This document shows, piece by piece, positions 53,468-64,000 of a stretch of 64,000 nucleotides of DNA. The translations under genes and the position numbers were made by a program. The notes beneath the pieces are model-generated. The model worked only from the letters and a program-made list of their open reading frames with translations, had not been told where the DNA came from and searched no databases. Within the stretch, counting starts at the first letter, position 1; every line of letters starts with the position of its first letter. This DNA is from Mixophyes australis (Eukaryota > Chordata > Amphibia > Anura > Limnodynastidae), in assembly GCA_036250195.1 (NCBI GenBank), contig JAVHZZ010000003.1, forward strand, positions 295,707,565 through 295,771,564, given 5' to 3'.

Positions 53468-54095
53468 TGTCATGACGACTGGGGCGTCACTTACGGTTAT
53501 CGCCCCGGCCGTCACCATGACGATGGTTGGGACACTCCTCTATCACCGCCGTGACCCGTTCAGCTGGCCAGCCGGGCACGTGCGCATTCCTCCTCTCTCA
53601 TTCCCAGCTGGGGAATAATTATTGTTACCTTACCTTATTGTGATTGGTCCTCCTGGGTATATTAGGCAGGGAGGGCTTAACCTCCCAGCCGGTTATAGTT
53701 CCTGCTTCTAGCATACTTACCTGCTCCTTTCTCTGCTCTTACTATTTGGACTGATTCTGCTGTGTATGACCCTTGGCTCGCTTACTGGACTCTGCTAAAT
53801 TACTTGTGAACTTGACCTCTGCCTGTTTTCTGGATAAGCTGTTTACCGCCAGCCCTGACCTATGCCTGGATCTCACTACTGCTGCCTGCTGTACCCCTTG
53901 ATCTCGGCCCGCTTTGGACTTGCTGTTTCTACCGCCTGGCTCTCACCTGCGCTACAGTGTTATAAACTTGTACTACTCTGAGCTAAAGACCTGGGGGCAT
54001 CCGAGTACCTGTGAGCTCTACAGGAGTTTTAGGGGCTCTACGGCTGCTATAGGTGAAGACCTCTATTAACTGTTGACTTGCTGTCAGCCTTAACT
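53468..54095 (+). mobile_element. LTR, sushi-type family, plus strand
   Basis: Starts TGTCATGACGACTGGGGCG and carries the family words (ggccgtcaccatgacg, gtatattaggcagggagggc, ccggttatagttcctg, gaagacctct). It ends near 54095 (tgctgtcagccttaac). What follows is pol of another Gypsy lineage, not a gag leader. The 3' half matches 1-187. Confidence 0.8.
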
Positions 54096-56280
54096 CGGAC
54101 ACAGTGGAATTAGGTCGGAAGGTGGTAATGATAGGGTCCGCACAGTCCTTACCCATGGAACAGGGATCCTTGGTGGCCCACGCGCTGGGCGTCGTGTCAG
54201 GTGGACGAGTACCAGTTCGGGTGTGTAACAGGAAAGACAGTCCGCAGAAAATATATCCAGAAACCACTTTCGCCATAGTAGTGTCTAAAAAAGTGGGCAG
54301 TGCAAGAGGGATTCAACAGGTAGTACTCCGACTGGATCCCCAACAACCGTAAGTTATGGCAGTACACGCAAAGGGAAAAGACAGACCCATCCCAGAGTGG
54401 AACGGTCAAGTCATCTTAAGATATATGCGTACTTGGAAGAAATCGCTCCACGTGAAATAGGAAGACTGGAAAAAATTGTGTGGGAGAGACAGAAAGCCTT
54501 CTCATGCCATAAGGAAGATTTTGGATACAGAGACAGAATGGAGCACGAAATTCACACTGAAGACAACCCACCCATCCGGTAATAATACCGGCAGATCCCT
54601 CAAAGATTATATTAAGAGGTAAAAGTGACGCTAAAGCAGAATTTGGATAACCAGGTAGTCCCCGAGAGCAGGAACCCATGGGCACCACCCATTGTGTTGG
54701 TATGGAAGAAGGATGGCACCCTTCAATTCTGTGTGGATTATCGAAGGCTCAACAGTTGCACTGTTCAAGATGCTTACACTCTACCCACTAGCAAAGATTT
54801 CCTGATGGTCCTGGGACAGGCACAATATTTTTTCAATTGACAAGGGGCTACTTGCATGAGCCCGTGGTGGAGAAGGACCGCCAAAAGATGATGTTTGTGA
54901 GACTCATGGGCCTGTTTGAATTCTGCTGGATGATCTTTGGACTCACTAATGCACCTGCCACTTTCAAATAACTCATGAAAGATGCCTTGGATGACATCTT
55001 GGTGTTTGAACATCTGTGAAAGAACATCTAAACAGATTGGACTTGGTGTTACAATGGCTAAAGAAGTATAGACTGAAGCTAAAACCCCAAAAATGCCATA
55101 TCTTGAAGCCCAGTCTAAAATACCTGGGACATTCTGTGTCCAGGAACAGGGTGAGCCCCACCAGTGACAAAGTAACTGCTGTCATTGAATGGAAGACGCA
55201 CTGCACAGTGACTGAATTGCTATGCTCCTTGGGTTAGGGGGATATTACCAATGGTTCATCAAGGACTTTGCGAAGGTGGCTGGACCATTACATAAGCTGC
55301 TGCATGGAATCACCACCACCACAGAAAATGAGCCGGTGGCATGGGGCGCTCCCCAGGAGGCTGCCTTTGACAAACTGAAGAGATACTTGACATTCAGCTC
55401 CAGTGTTGGTCTATGCTGACTTCAAGAAGCCCTTTATGATCTAGAAGAACAGCAGTCTGAAGAGTCTAGGGGCAGTGCTGGCCCAGATCCAAGAAGTACA
55501 GGAGAGAGCGATAACATATGGGAGCATGAATTTGCGTGAATTGAAAAGAATTCCAGAAAACTACAGCTCCTTCAATTTGAAACTGCTGGTCATGGTCTGG
55601 CAAATCACAGAGAAGTTTGCGGAGTATGTGACCACTACAGAGTTTGGAATAGTCACTGACAACAAACCCCTGGCCTACCTGCAGACAGCGATGTTGGGAG
55701 CGAAGTAGCAGGGATGGATGGCAAGGCTGGCAAATTTCCACTTCAAGATACGTTATCGCCCAAAGTCAATGGGAATGTTGATGCCCTGTATTGCATTTCA
55801 GTGGGGGCACCCGAAGGCCCAGGAGATGAAGTAGTGTAGATTCCTGATCTCAGAGAATCAGACAACAGGCCTCCCCTGTCCTCTCTCAGCTCATCTCTGC
55901 TGTGAGCACCCTCACTGTACCCAAGTCAGTAGACGACTTGGCTGAGAAACAAGATGCACATCCCCATTTGAGATGAGTCAAGCAATGGAGATGGCAGGAA
56001 CACTGTCCCTCAGTATAGGAGCGTCTCACAACTACGACTCAGAAGATATAGATAGCTGGGTTCAATTGGCTATTCGGAAGGGGGTACCGTTGTGGCTATT
56101 GGAACAGGAGTTTCAGCCAATTTGACAAGTCATGGTTCCTGAAGGATTGCACAGGTTGTGGTGGCAGAGGTGCATGAATGAGGAGCACACCTATGAGTTG
56201 TGAAAACTCTTCAATGGCTATGAACGCAGTATTTTATGCAAAGTATGTTGAAACTCATCAAAGAAGTATGTTGAGCCTAC
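54096..56280 (+). pseudogene. Pol fragment of a second Ty3/Gypsy lineage (non-chromovirus)
   Basis: Protease-RT linker RVPVRVCNRKDSPQKIYPET (54200), then AFSCHKEDFGYRDRMEHEI (54505), RT blocks NPWAPPIVLVWKKDGTLQFC, VDYRRLNS (54675-54750), LDDILVF (54988; the preceding residues are deleted), KPQKCHILKPSLKYLGHSVS (55083), GGYYQWFIKDFAKVAGPLHK (55231), and RNase H SMNLRELKRIPENYSSFNLK, then TDNKPLAYLQTA (55525-55700). A degenerate integrase zinc-finger region follows (55790-56280). Many frames and stops. The wording differs from the chromoviruses here, so this is a separate lineage. Confidence 0.85.
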
Positions 56281-56520
56281 CAGAGATGCGGGGTGTCTAA
56301 ACAACAATCCACCGTTCAGATCATCAATTATTTTTGGGTTAAGTCAAGGCCTTTCCAGCTGCTATATTAACTGCCTCAATTACAGCAAAGAAATTGGTAC
56401 ATTAATTTGTATGTAGATATGATATTCTATATGTGATTTCATCAGACCAAGGCATGCACTTTGCAGGACTGGTGTTTCAGAAAATGTGTATGATGTGGAG
56501 AATTAAACAATTACATATAC
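56281..56520 (+). pseudogene. Integrase core fragment, Gypsy or retrovirus-like
   Basis: One frame reads KAFPAAILTASITAKKLVH, a stop, then ISSDQGMHFAGLVFQKMC, i.e. the middle of the integrase core around the second catalytic Asp (SDQGxHF). The segment WRIKQLHIP then ends the similarity. Its phrasing is at least as close to retroviral integrases as to Gypsy, so it may belong to the preceding pol or to a separate old fragment. Confidence 0.55.
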
Positions 56521-57545
56521 CACAGCTCCGATATGCCAATATGCCGCCCCGCAATGATGTCAACGCATGGACCATGCTTAGGGTGAGGGAATCCTGGAGG
56601 GCATGAGCATAGCGCCGCATATACTGTGCAATGCACCATGCGTGCATGATTAGAGCACAGTATTAGCTGGGTGGAAACCACTTCATACCAAAGAAAGCCA
56701 TGCAGACACAGGCAGGAGTAAATAATCACATATTGCCCCACTTTGAGTACTACCTGCATTTTGTATACTTTGCCACCGTGGCTGAAATACCATTGGTGCG
56801 GCAAGTGCCCATGGAGATAACCCCCTGTCACTGTGGAGTGCAAAGGTTACACAGTGCACCACCTTCTCAAGCCCTGACTAGCTGATGGGCATGGATGTTA
56901 ATGACAAGGAGGTCCCTGCACATGCAGGTGTTTCTTTGTAAGTAGTGGGACACAGGTGATGTCACTTTGTGGTGCAGTACAATAAACGTTAGAACAATTT
57001 GGGCGCCAGACCATCTCTATGACAAACTCTTAATTTACACTCCTCTTCCTCCAGCACGATAATTATAATGGTTGCAGCAATAAAGAAATATATATACAGC
57101 TCCATACGCTCTCCAGCACAGTTCTTAATGACCTATATGAATATGATTGCAAATATATCTCCTTACTCCTTCTACACAGTTCTTAATGTTATCTAGATGT
57201 GATATAACATAGTTCACATGTCTCTTACAGTCAGTACTCCATACTTCACTGCAGTTCACCCCTTCTCTGCAGGGCACTCACATGTATGCTAGCAGGCAGG
57301 CAGCTTCTTAATGCAGTTCTGACACACACTGTGTAACTCTCAACTGCAGCTCACCCCTCCTCTGTGGGGATGATTTCTCCTTTGGTCTGTGACACTTCTC
57401 TCTGTGTACGTACAGCCCCTGGAGCTCTGACACTTCAGCTACCACTTCGAACTGCACATGCGCAATTGAAGGAAGAAGAGGAACGAAGAGGACCTGGAGG
57501 AGATCCTAGAGACAGCGCGTCCCGAAGAGGAGGGTATGTATGATT
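56521..57545. other. No recognised feature
   Basis: No protein-like frame. The word acagttcttaatg recurs (57119, 57175), suggesting a low-order repeat only. Confidence 0.4.
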
Positions 57546-57549
57546 TTTT

Positions 57550-57692
57550 TTATCACAGAAAGAGCAATTTTTCGGAACTGCTGTTTCTGTGATCCGTTTT
57601 TAATAAATTAGAGAAATAGTTTAATCCTTATCCATGCGATAAGGATTGATAACTATTTCTCATTTCTGCCGATGATTGATAAATGTGCCCCA
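57550..57692. repeat. Two adjacent hairpins, MITE-like
   Basis: Stem 1: tcacagaaa...tttctgtga (57553-57591). Stem 2: gagaaatagtttaatcctta ... taaggattgataactatttctc (57612-57662). Followed by gataaatgtgcccc, a common MITE-type end. The opposite end was not located. Confidence 0.6.
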
Positions 57693-58069
57693 TAGTGTAT
57701 ACATGCTGCCACTTCTCTCCAGGGGTCTCTGCTCTGGGGACTCTCCCCCTATTCAGGGCACAAAGTACTTGCCATTGCGCAGTCACCAAACTCACACTCC
57801 CAGGCTATGTCAGGAGAGCATGGGAGCTGCTTCCCCACTCTTCCAGGTCCCCCAGCTACATATCACATCTCTTCTCTCCCTGTCTCCTCTGTACAGCTCT
57901 TTCCCCCTTTTCCACAGCCCCTACTTCTTCTCAGTCACTAGCACACTGGGCTAGTTTGTCACCATAGCAACCAGCTTGTGTCACTTTGCAGAAACACCTA
58001 ATGTGCCCTCTAGGTGACCCATCCAGTATTCACTGGGGTGCACGGTTTACTAAAATGCCACTAGGGGGC
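57693..58069. other. No recognised feature
   Basis: C/T-rich stretch with overlapping frames in two phases (57676-57967) due to low stop density; not protein-like. Confidence 0.4.
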
Positions 58070-58335
58070 ATGACTGGAGGGTGGGAGGGGGCGGGGTGAG
58101 GCTTATTGCGTCATTTTGGTCCCCCCCGTGACCCCGTCGCGGGGGCGGGGCCAAAATGACGCGATTGACCTCGCCCCGCCCCCTCCCGTCCTCCAAAATG
58201 GCGTGAATCACCGAGAATCGCGTCAAATGACGAGATTCTCTGTGAAACCTGGGATGCGAGAGAAATGCCAGCTCGCCCGGGACCCGAATTTCGGGAGTCT
58301 CCCGGACTTTCAGGGAGAGTTGGCAAGTATGGCGT
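58070..58335. repeat. GC-rich inverted-repeat element
   Basis: Arms 58083-58130 and 58141-58188 are inverted copies (gggagggggcgggg ... gcgtcattttgg / ccaaaatgacgcg ... ccccgccccctccc). Then cgggagtctcccgg and agagttggcaagtatgg, a common frog-type repeat tail. It is the most GC-rich stretch in the window. Confidence 0.65.
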
Positions 58336-58734
58336 TACACTTATATATGTATTGTGAAAAGCGTGCAAACAAATGGCTCCTCACACAGTGGCTGTGTCTT
58401 CCACATCCAAATGAAACATTCACAGAAATATACATAATCCCTTAGCCCTAAACTCTGGCTTCCTGTCTGGCCTTGCTCTGGCTGACTTCTTAATTGATTA
58501 GACCAGGTACTCCACCTGGTCTCCTGCTCTGTGTGAGTGTGCGTGTGTGCGCGCGTGCAGATTTAACCCTCTCTGCACTCTTTACTCTATTAGAAGGTGG
58601 CAAGTGTCCCAATGTAATAATAATAATATGTCATATGGTTTGTGATCATATGACATGTCCACAGCTTTCTCTCTCTCCGACAATCTCAGGCAATCACAAT
58701 GTCAACATTCAAATAGCAGTGCCAGCATGCCCTG
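58336..58734. other. No recognised feature
   Basis: Contains a GT/GC-rich run at 58535-58558; nothing else supported. Confidence 0.4.
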
Positions 58735-59230
58735 GCAGCCATTGGTAGCTTGTGGTACTTATAGTACCACAGGCACCAGCATGCCCAAACTGGTAAGGGC
58801 AGCCTAGGCTTGCTGGGACCTGTAGTGCACCAAGTCAAAATGGTGAGTTTACTATAGAAATATTTTTTCATTACCCCACACCCACAACCCAGGACCGTGG
58901 GAAGATCAACTTTTTTCATTGCGGACCCCATCTCCTTAGGACATCCAGCCCCGTGCTGACCAGCTTGGGGTTTGTTGTCATTATGGCAGGGGGACCCCAC
59001 ATTGCAGATTCCCCTGCTATAGAGCATAGCCTAGTGCTGGCACTAATAAAATTAGGGGGGATTCCACGTTTTATGTCCCCTCCGATTTTGCTAGTACCAG
59101 CCTAGGCCAGCAGCACTATGGCTAATCTTTTGGGGGGAGGGGGGCACGCTTGTTTTATTTATTAAATTTTACTGTATTGTGCTAGCGTGTCTGCCGGCTG
59201 AAATGCCGGCAGCAGTTGGGTTAATTTGCT
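58735..59230. repeat. Dispersed repeat with an internal hairpin
   Basis: Words agcatgcc, ttgctgggacctgtagtgcac and aggaccgtgggaagatcaac. A hairpin at 59029-59107 pairs gcctagtgctggcactaata with tgctagtaccagcctaggc and ttaggggga with tcccctccga. Confidence 0.45.
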
Positions 59231-59489
59231 TCTGGGGGGGGGACACACACTGTATAATGAGACTTTAAATTATCATTCAGTAATCCAGATTACAGAAAAA
59301 AGAAAATATATTTAATAAACATAAAAAGATAAATCTTATCTGTAAGAAATCCAAATGAGATCTTGTAAACAATGAGACATCCCTGGCTAGGAAAGGAAGA
59401 GTCCCAGGAAAATTAGACAATAGACGCTTGCATGGAACAGGTGTTTAAGGGAAGAGCAGCTTACTGTATGGTGTTAATTTAATTATTCA

Positions 59490-59811
59490 CTTGACTCTCC
59501 GACCTGTGGCTGCCTCAGCGTGTCCGAACCGGAACCTCGCTGACCTGTTAGGACTTCTGCTTCATTGCTGCTATTTCAGCTACAGTCCCATCCAGCCCTT
59601 TTTGAGTCTGTCCGTTGGATCTTCCACCTCCTGTTCTCATCTATTACGTCAGGGGACCAACCCAGGGGCCGTGACCTACGGTCCTCTGGCAGCCAAATCC
59701 ATCCCGCCTTGCAACGGTTCTTGGTGAAGACTAGGGGGTCCTTTAGACTCCGCGCCCTGGGAAGGCCAGTGTCAACACTACTAATAGGCATCTCTCAGGA
59801 GACGTAACAGG
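59490..59811 (+). mobile_element. LTR 3' fragment of the chromovirus 2 family
   Basis: Matches 43095-43348: cctcagcgtgtccgaaccgg, caggggaccaacccaggggccg, cggcagc-aaatccatcc, ggttcttggtgaaga, ctttagactccgcgcc, and the terminal gacgtaacag. The 5' half is missing. It abuts hAT copy 3 exactly at its 3' end. Confidence 0.8.
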
Positions 59812-60335
59812 TACACTATCAGAATGGTCACGATTAAACATAGCACTCGTGGATGGACTCTCATTAGGGATTTGTGTCATTTCTGAATCTAAACATACAT
59901 TTTGCTCTAATGCCTTACTGTTTTCTTCCAGTTCGGCTTTTACACATAAAAGTATTTCGGCACCACTTTTGGAGTCCGAATGACAAGGTCTTGCTTGGTC
60001 ACGACTGACCATACAAGAAGATGCCTCAGTAACAGTTACAGAACTCGCACTCAAAGAGAAAGGCGAAGGCCTAATTCTTTCTTTGCTACTGCGTGTGTAG
60101 AATGGCATGTTGGCAATTTTATTTTTTTCTGCAGATATCTTTGCCTGGATTACAGCTCTTTTTTTCTTGACCAAGGTGAAAGGTGTTTTTTTACATGTTT
60201 GTTTCCCTGACTTAAAAACACTGCACTTTTACATAGGCTTTACCAGATGACGTACAGGGATTACTTACTATCATCATGTCTGGTGGCAGCAGCTGCTTGG
60301 TGCTCCTGCTCTTCTGTGTACTGCTGTGAATCCAT
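59812..60335 (-). pseudogene. hAT transposase N-terminal fragment
   Basis: Starts MDSQQYTEEQEHQAAAATRH at 60335 and stops after about 25 codons. A second frame from 60174 reads KKRAVIQAKISAEKNKIANM and PFYTRSSKERIRPSPFSL, matching 50060-50150 of copy 2, then VKAELEENSKALEQNVCLDS. Truncated before the BED finger. Confidence 0.8.
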
Positions 60336-60915
60336 TTTGATAACACCATACACTTTGACTGCAAATTTAGTAGAAAAGCCTGCCAGGCCTAATATTTGTA
60401 TTTCAGCAATGACAATTAGCAATGAAGCAATGGAGCTCTACTCTTTGTGTGTAACCTGTATAACACCGTACAATTTGACAAAAAGTCTGAAGAAAAGCCT
60501 GCCAGGCTTAGTATTTGTATTTCAACAATGACAAATAGCAATGAAGCAAATTAGCTCTCCTCTTTGTGTGTTACCTATATAACACAGTAGAATGTGACTG
60601 CGGAATTACACCAAGCCTGCCAGCACTAGTATTTGTATTTTTCTGCAATGAGAATTAGCAATGGAGCTCTCCTCTTTGTTTGTTACCTAAATAACACAGT
60701 AGAATGTGACTGCAGAATTACACCAAGCCTGCCAGCACTAGTATTTGTATTTTTCTGCAATGAGAATTAGCAATGGAGCTCTCCTCTTTGTGTGTTACCT
60801 ATATAACATAGTAGAATGTGACTACAGAATTACACCAAGCCTGCCAACACTAGTATTTGTATTTTTCTGCAATGAAAATTAGCAATGGAGCAATGGAGCT
60901 CTCCTGAATGTCACT
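60336..60915 (-). repeat. ~113-125-bp tandem array against the hAT 3 start codon
   Basis: About five units, each with agcctgcca, tatttgtattt, gcaatga and tagcaatg...gagctctcctctttgtgtgttacc. The units nearest the ATG form one subtype and the three distal ones another (gtagaatgtgactgc). The unit sequence is unrelated to those in copies 1 and 2, but the position is the same. Confidence 0.9.
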
Positions 60916-61045
60916 GTAGACTTTGTTGAACACTGATACTCCCTTCTCTTTCAATTCTATCTAGGTTGCTGCCCAACTGCTCTACACACTGTGCTACACC
61001 TTCTGTGTCCCTTTTTCAAATGGCACTAGATCGCCGTTGATGGCG

Positions 61046-61058
61046 GTATTTATAGATT
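61046..61058 (-). promoter_or_regulatory. Putative TATA box of hAT 3
   Basis: On the minus strand tctataaataccg, upstream of the array; equivalent to 49044 in copy 2. Confidence 0.45.
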
Positions 61059-61199
61059 CCAAAACTCGCGAGATACGAGACGTTTTGCCTCATTTTCGAT
61101 TCCGAAAGTGCGAAAGTACCAAGCCTGCTCAGCTCGGTAATCGGATATGCTAAGTTCGGGTATGTTCTTTTCTCAAGGAACCGAGCCTGAGCATCTCTA

Positions 61200-62677
61200 A
61201 TAAAAACCTGTACAGAGTCGTATCTAGTAGCTTGCTATCATATTGACTTGTGAGCTCTGTGCATGCACAATAAAGAATCTTAAAGAGATTTAATCTTTGT
61301 TCCTGAATTATTCTGTTATTCTATTCAACTCTGACACTCCCAGGTGTGCTATAGTAATTTTATCACTCTCAGTCTATAGATCTATAGATCTAAATCAATG
61401 GGTGTCTTGCAGAATAAGACCCTGTGGGTGTAGCCTCATACAAAGGGTGTCTCCAGTTGCTGAAGACGTCTAAGTGCCTCTGGTGCTGCAGTCTGCGATA
61501 ACCAGTCCTGATATTTTCTACCAAGCATCCTCCCCTTCAATCCTTTCAGTTTCCTGGTGCATTCAGTAGTGAAAAATAACTGCTCTGCAATGACTTCTTA
61601 TATTGTTTCTCCTTTCAGCCCTTGAAACTGGGGCTGATGAGATATGCAGTTATCCTATCAGCCTCTGGGAAGGGTATTAGGTACTCAGGTACAGTGATAT
61701 GCCTGGACAGTAACCCCTGGCACCTTTGATCCACAGGAGACAGCATTGATTGCAAAAAGAAATAAATAGGTAATATGAACTCATATGAAATTAATAATCT
61801 CAGGCTTTGCTGTGAATTGCTTGTCACAAAATTCAGCAGTTGTTTCAAGATCCACAGCAATGGGCAGCCAAATTTATTACTTATGCTATAAGTTCTAGTT
61901 TCTATAAAAACGTACCCATAAGTACTTGTCACAGACTTTTGTGGCTTTGGCGTCAAGGCTAAGATGAAGGAAGCATGGGCTGCATGGATCTCGAGTGTCT
62001 ACAGGTGTTATTCCTGCATGAAGGATAGGTTTAGTCAACACGACTTGTGTTTCATTTCCTTATTGCTGTTTTTGACTTTTCTTTTGGCACCAACCATTCA
62101 GTTTCATTCTTGGGCATACACACACTTTAGGTAAGCTGCAGATATTGTAATAGTGCCCTACAAATAGATATAACCTTTTAAGTCCTAGTCAGTTTCCAAA
62201 TTTTAGTGTATAAAATATAAAATAGTAGATGTAACACTTAATACAATACATTGTAGAAGAAAACAGGAAACTTAATGTTATAATAGTTTTTCAATCTATA
62301 ATAGTTTGTCATTTATGAGTGTAGCAATAGTATTACTATTAGGCACATCCAGAGTTATCTGGCTCCACAGAGCCATAATGAAAGTGTGCTAGTGCGTGAA
62401 TCACAGAATCTCAAAGAGCTCAAGCTTCCACTGAGAAGATAGGGCTTGACAAGTGACACAATGTTTGTCTGGAGGTTGGAGCCAGTAGTTGGATAGAAAG
62501 TGAGTAAAGATGGTACAGGGAAAGTGAAAGATATTAGAGATAAGTACAGACAGAAAAAGAGATCAGAATGAGATACTGTGGAGTGCAAGGGTCTTATAAT
62601 AGAAGAGAGAAAGGTGTGATGAAAGAAAAAAAAGAGGGTAAACAGTAGAAAAAAAGATAGACTGAGTAGTAGGTTAA
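61200..62677. other. No recognised feature
   Basis: AT-rich flanking sequence, with tctatagatctatagatcta near 61373. A 113-aa minus frame (61615-61956) is unrecognised. Confidence 0.4.
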
Positions 62678-62742
62678 GTGGGGCAGTATACCATGGAGAT
62701 AACCAAAGGGTTATCTCCGTGGTATCCATTGTACTGCCCCAC
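62678..62742. repeat. 65-bp hairpin
   Basis: gtggggcagta / tactgccccac outer arms and ggagataacc / ggttatctcc inner arms around a short loop. Confidence 0.85.
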
Positions 62743-62798
62743 AGGAAAAAATAGCAAATGACATTGAAGGACAAAGATAAGAAGGGGTAATAAGTCCT

Positions 62799-62988
62799 GG
62801 GGGTAAATGTATCATACCCCGGTTTTGTCAACTCCCGCGAGTTCGGCATCTTCGCAGCTTAGATTTAAAGCGGCGCTGCCTTGTAAAGGGAAACTTTCCT
62901 TTACATGGCAGCGCCGCTTTAAATTTAAGCTGCGAAGACGCCGAACTAGCGGGAGTTGACAAAACCGGGGTATGATACATTTACCCCC
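62799..62988. mobile_element. Highly palindromic MITE (~190 bp)
   Basis: Left gggggtaaatgtatcatacc and right ggtatgatacatttaccccc are exact inverted copies. Pairing continues almost unbroken through ccggttttgtcaactcccgc and ggcgctgcc to a 26-base centre. CTG may be a 3-bp target duplication if the outer G/C belongs to it. Very low arm divergence suggests recent activity. Confidence 0.9.
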
Positions 62989-63674
62989 TGATGGAATAAA
63001 AAACAATCATTTTATGAGCTAAATATAATACAGCATAAGAGAAAGGAAAGAGAGGCAAATGAGATTAAGTGAGCAATATGTGAAAATGACATCAAGATGA
63101 AGGGATTTACTGAGAAGAGTAAAAGTTAACTAGAGTAACTACAGTGGAGTAATCATAGAAACAAAATTCTGATAAATGTGAGCTTTATATGTGAAAGGAA
63201 AAAAATTATAATACATTTGGATCCGGCACGCCATCACATAGTTATAGTTTGTAACACTACCTGCCTGACCCCCTACAATAACTCGTGACTGTACTGCAAC
63301 TGTACTAATGGGCAGTGGGTGGATGCAAGATTTACCCTCATGGCTCCATGATTTCAGTTATTGCAGTTTTCGACATTATGCAATGATGAGGTTGCCATGA
63401 TCACAAGTGGCTAGCTTCTCATTCCCCATTAGTTTAGTTTAACTATGTAACATATAATGTTTTAAGCACTACACCATCAGGGCACTAGTACACTTAGCAT
63501 TTGTCAGAATTGCCAGAAGGCCAGTCAATCCCAGTTAAATAATATAAAGTTATTTATACTAAAGCATATTACAGGAACTTCTTTTATCATCGGCATGACA
63601 AGGTGGATTTTCAAAAGAATTACTATCATTTTTATGATATTATTTTTATGATATTAGTCCAACAATTTATGAAA
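62989..63674. other. No recognised feature
   Basis: Nothing supported. Confidence 0.4.
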
Positions 63675-64000
63675 GCAGGGCTGCTAGGATGAATTTTGGA
63701 CCCTGGTACAGCAACTTTTTGGGGTACCACCTCCCTAGATGAAGTAGGACAAGGGTTGTCTGGTGGCGTGATCAACATGGGCTGTGATGTATAGGTACAT
63801 GAAATATGGAAAGCCAAGCAATGACTGAACACAGAACATAACACTGATCACTCAGTATATAATACATACATTATAATAGAACATTACTTTTATGCCCTCC
63901 TCAGCTACATCACACCCTCCCCAACCATATCACACCCTTCCAGCCACATTATGCCTCCCCAGACACATTATGTCACCCCCTCCTGAGACACATTAAAACA
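63675..64000. repeat. Dispersed repeat ending in a cacaccctcc-type array
   Basis: gggctgctaggatgaattttggaccctgg and ggggtaccacctccctag resemble 20645-20710. From 63890 the word catcacaccctcc / cacattatgcctcccc recurs four or five times, recalling the array at 21276. The window ends inside it. Confidence 0.45.

Larger units (their letters stand above)
59812..61199 (-). mobile_element. hAT transposon copy 3, N-terminal part only
   Basis: Minus strand from 61199: TAGAGATGCTCAGGCTCGGTT terminal region, leader with tctataaatacc, tandem array, then the transposase start. It stops at 59812, where an LTR fragment begins, so the core, 3' end and duplication are missing. The leader matches copy 1 in order. 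Confidence 0.85.

Overview
This window looks like repeat-rich vertebrate DNA, most likely from a frog or another amphibian. I recognise no host exon, no tRNA or rRNA gene and no bacterial-type gene. Almost everything supportable is a transposable element, usually broken, in layers of nested insertion: sushi-type Ty3/Gypsy retrotransposons (chromoviruses with a C-terminal chromodomain), a Ngaro/DIRS-like element with an SGNH-hydrolase frame and split direct repeats, three ZBED-like hAT DNA transposons, Penelope-like fragments with hammerhead-ribozyme-like cores, and many palindromic MITEs. The frog call is an inference from this mix of families.

Layout. 1-1.26 kb: LTR pieces joined to a plus-strand pol fragment. 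2.24-5.22 kb: a minus-strand Gypsy element with its 5' LTR, gag, protease, deleted RT and RNase H. 7.2-7.8 kb: a hammerhead-like repeat. 9.35-17.75 kb: a two-LTR chromovirus inserted into an older minus-strand LTR and itself carrying an unidentified 4.5 kb insertion. 18.7-19.25 kb: another minus-strand LTR. 21-24 kb: tandem repeats and a Penelope-like inverted pair. 25.0-28.0 kb: Ngaro-like remnant holding a solo LTR with a perfect 5-bp duplication. 28.3-28.8 kb: Harbinger-type MITE. 31.4-35.2 kb: palindrome, telomere-like repeats and hAT copy 1 (minus). 36-41.6 kb: hammerhead-like repeat, several MITEs including one nested inside another, and an L2-like tail. 42.9-48.66 kb: second chromovirus, whose pol is interrupted by a purine-rich minisatellite. 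48.87-53.24 kb: hAT copy 2 with 8-bp duplications. 53.5-56.5 kb: LTR followed by pol of a different Gypsy family. 57.5-64 kb: hairpin repeats, an LTR fragment and hAT copy 3 (minus).

No element looks autonomous: every coding region has stops, frameshifts, deletions or lost catalytic residues. The observations most worth following are: (1) all three hAT copies have a tandem array directly against the transposase start codon, with a different repeat unit in each; (2) two LTR families have primer-binding sites complementary to their own predicted mRNA 5' ends, the Tf1/sushi self-priming design; (3) decayed hammerhead cores; (4) the Ngaro split-repeat structure.
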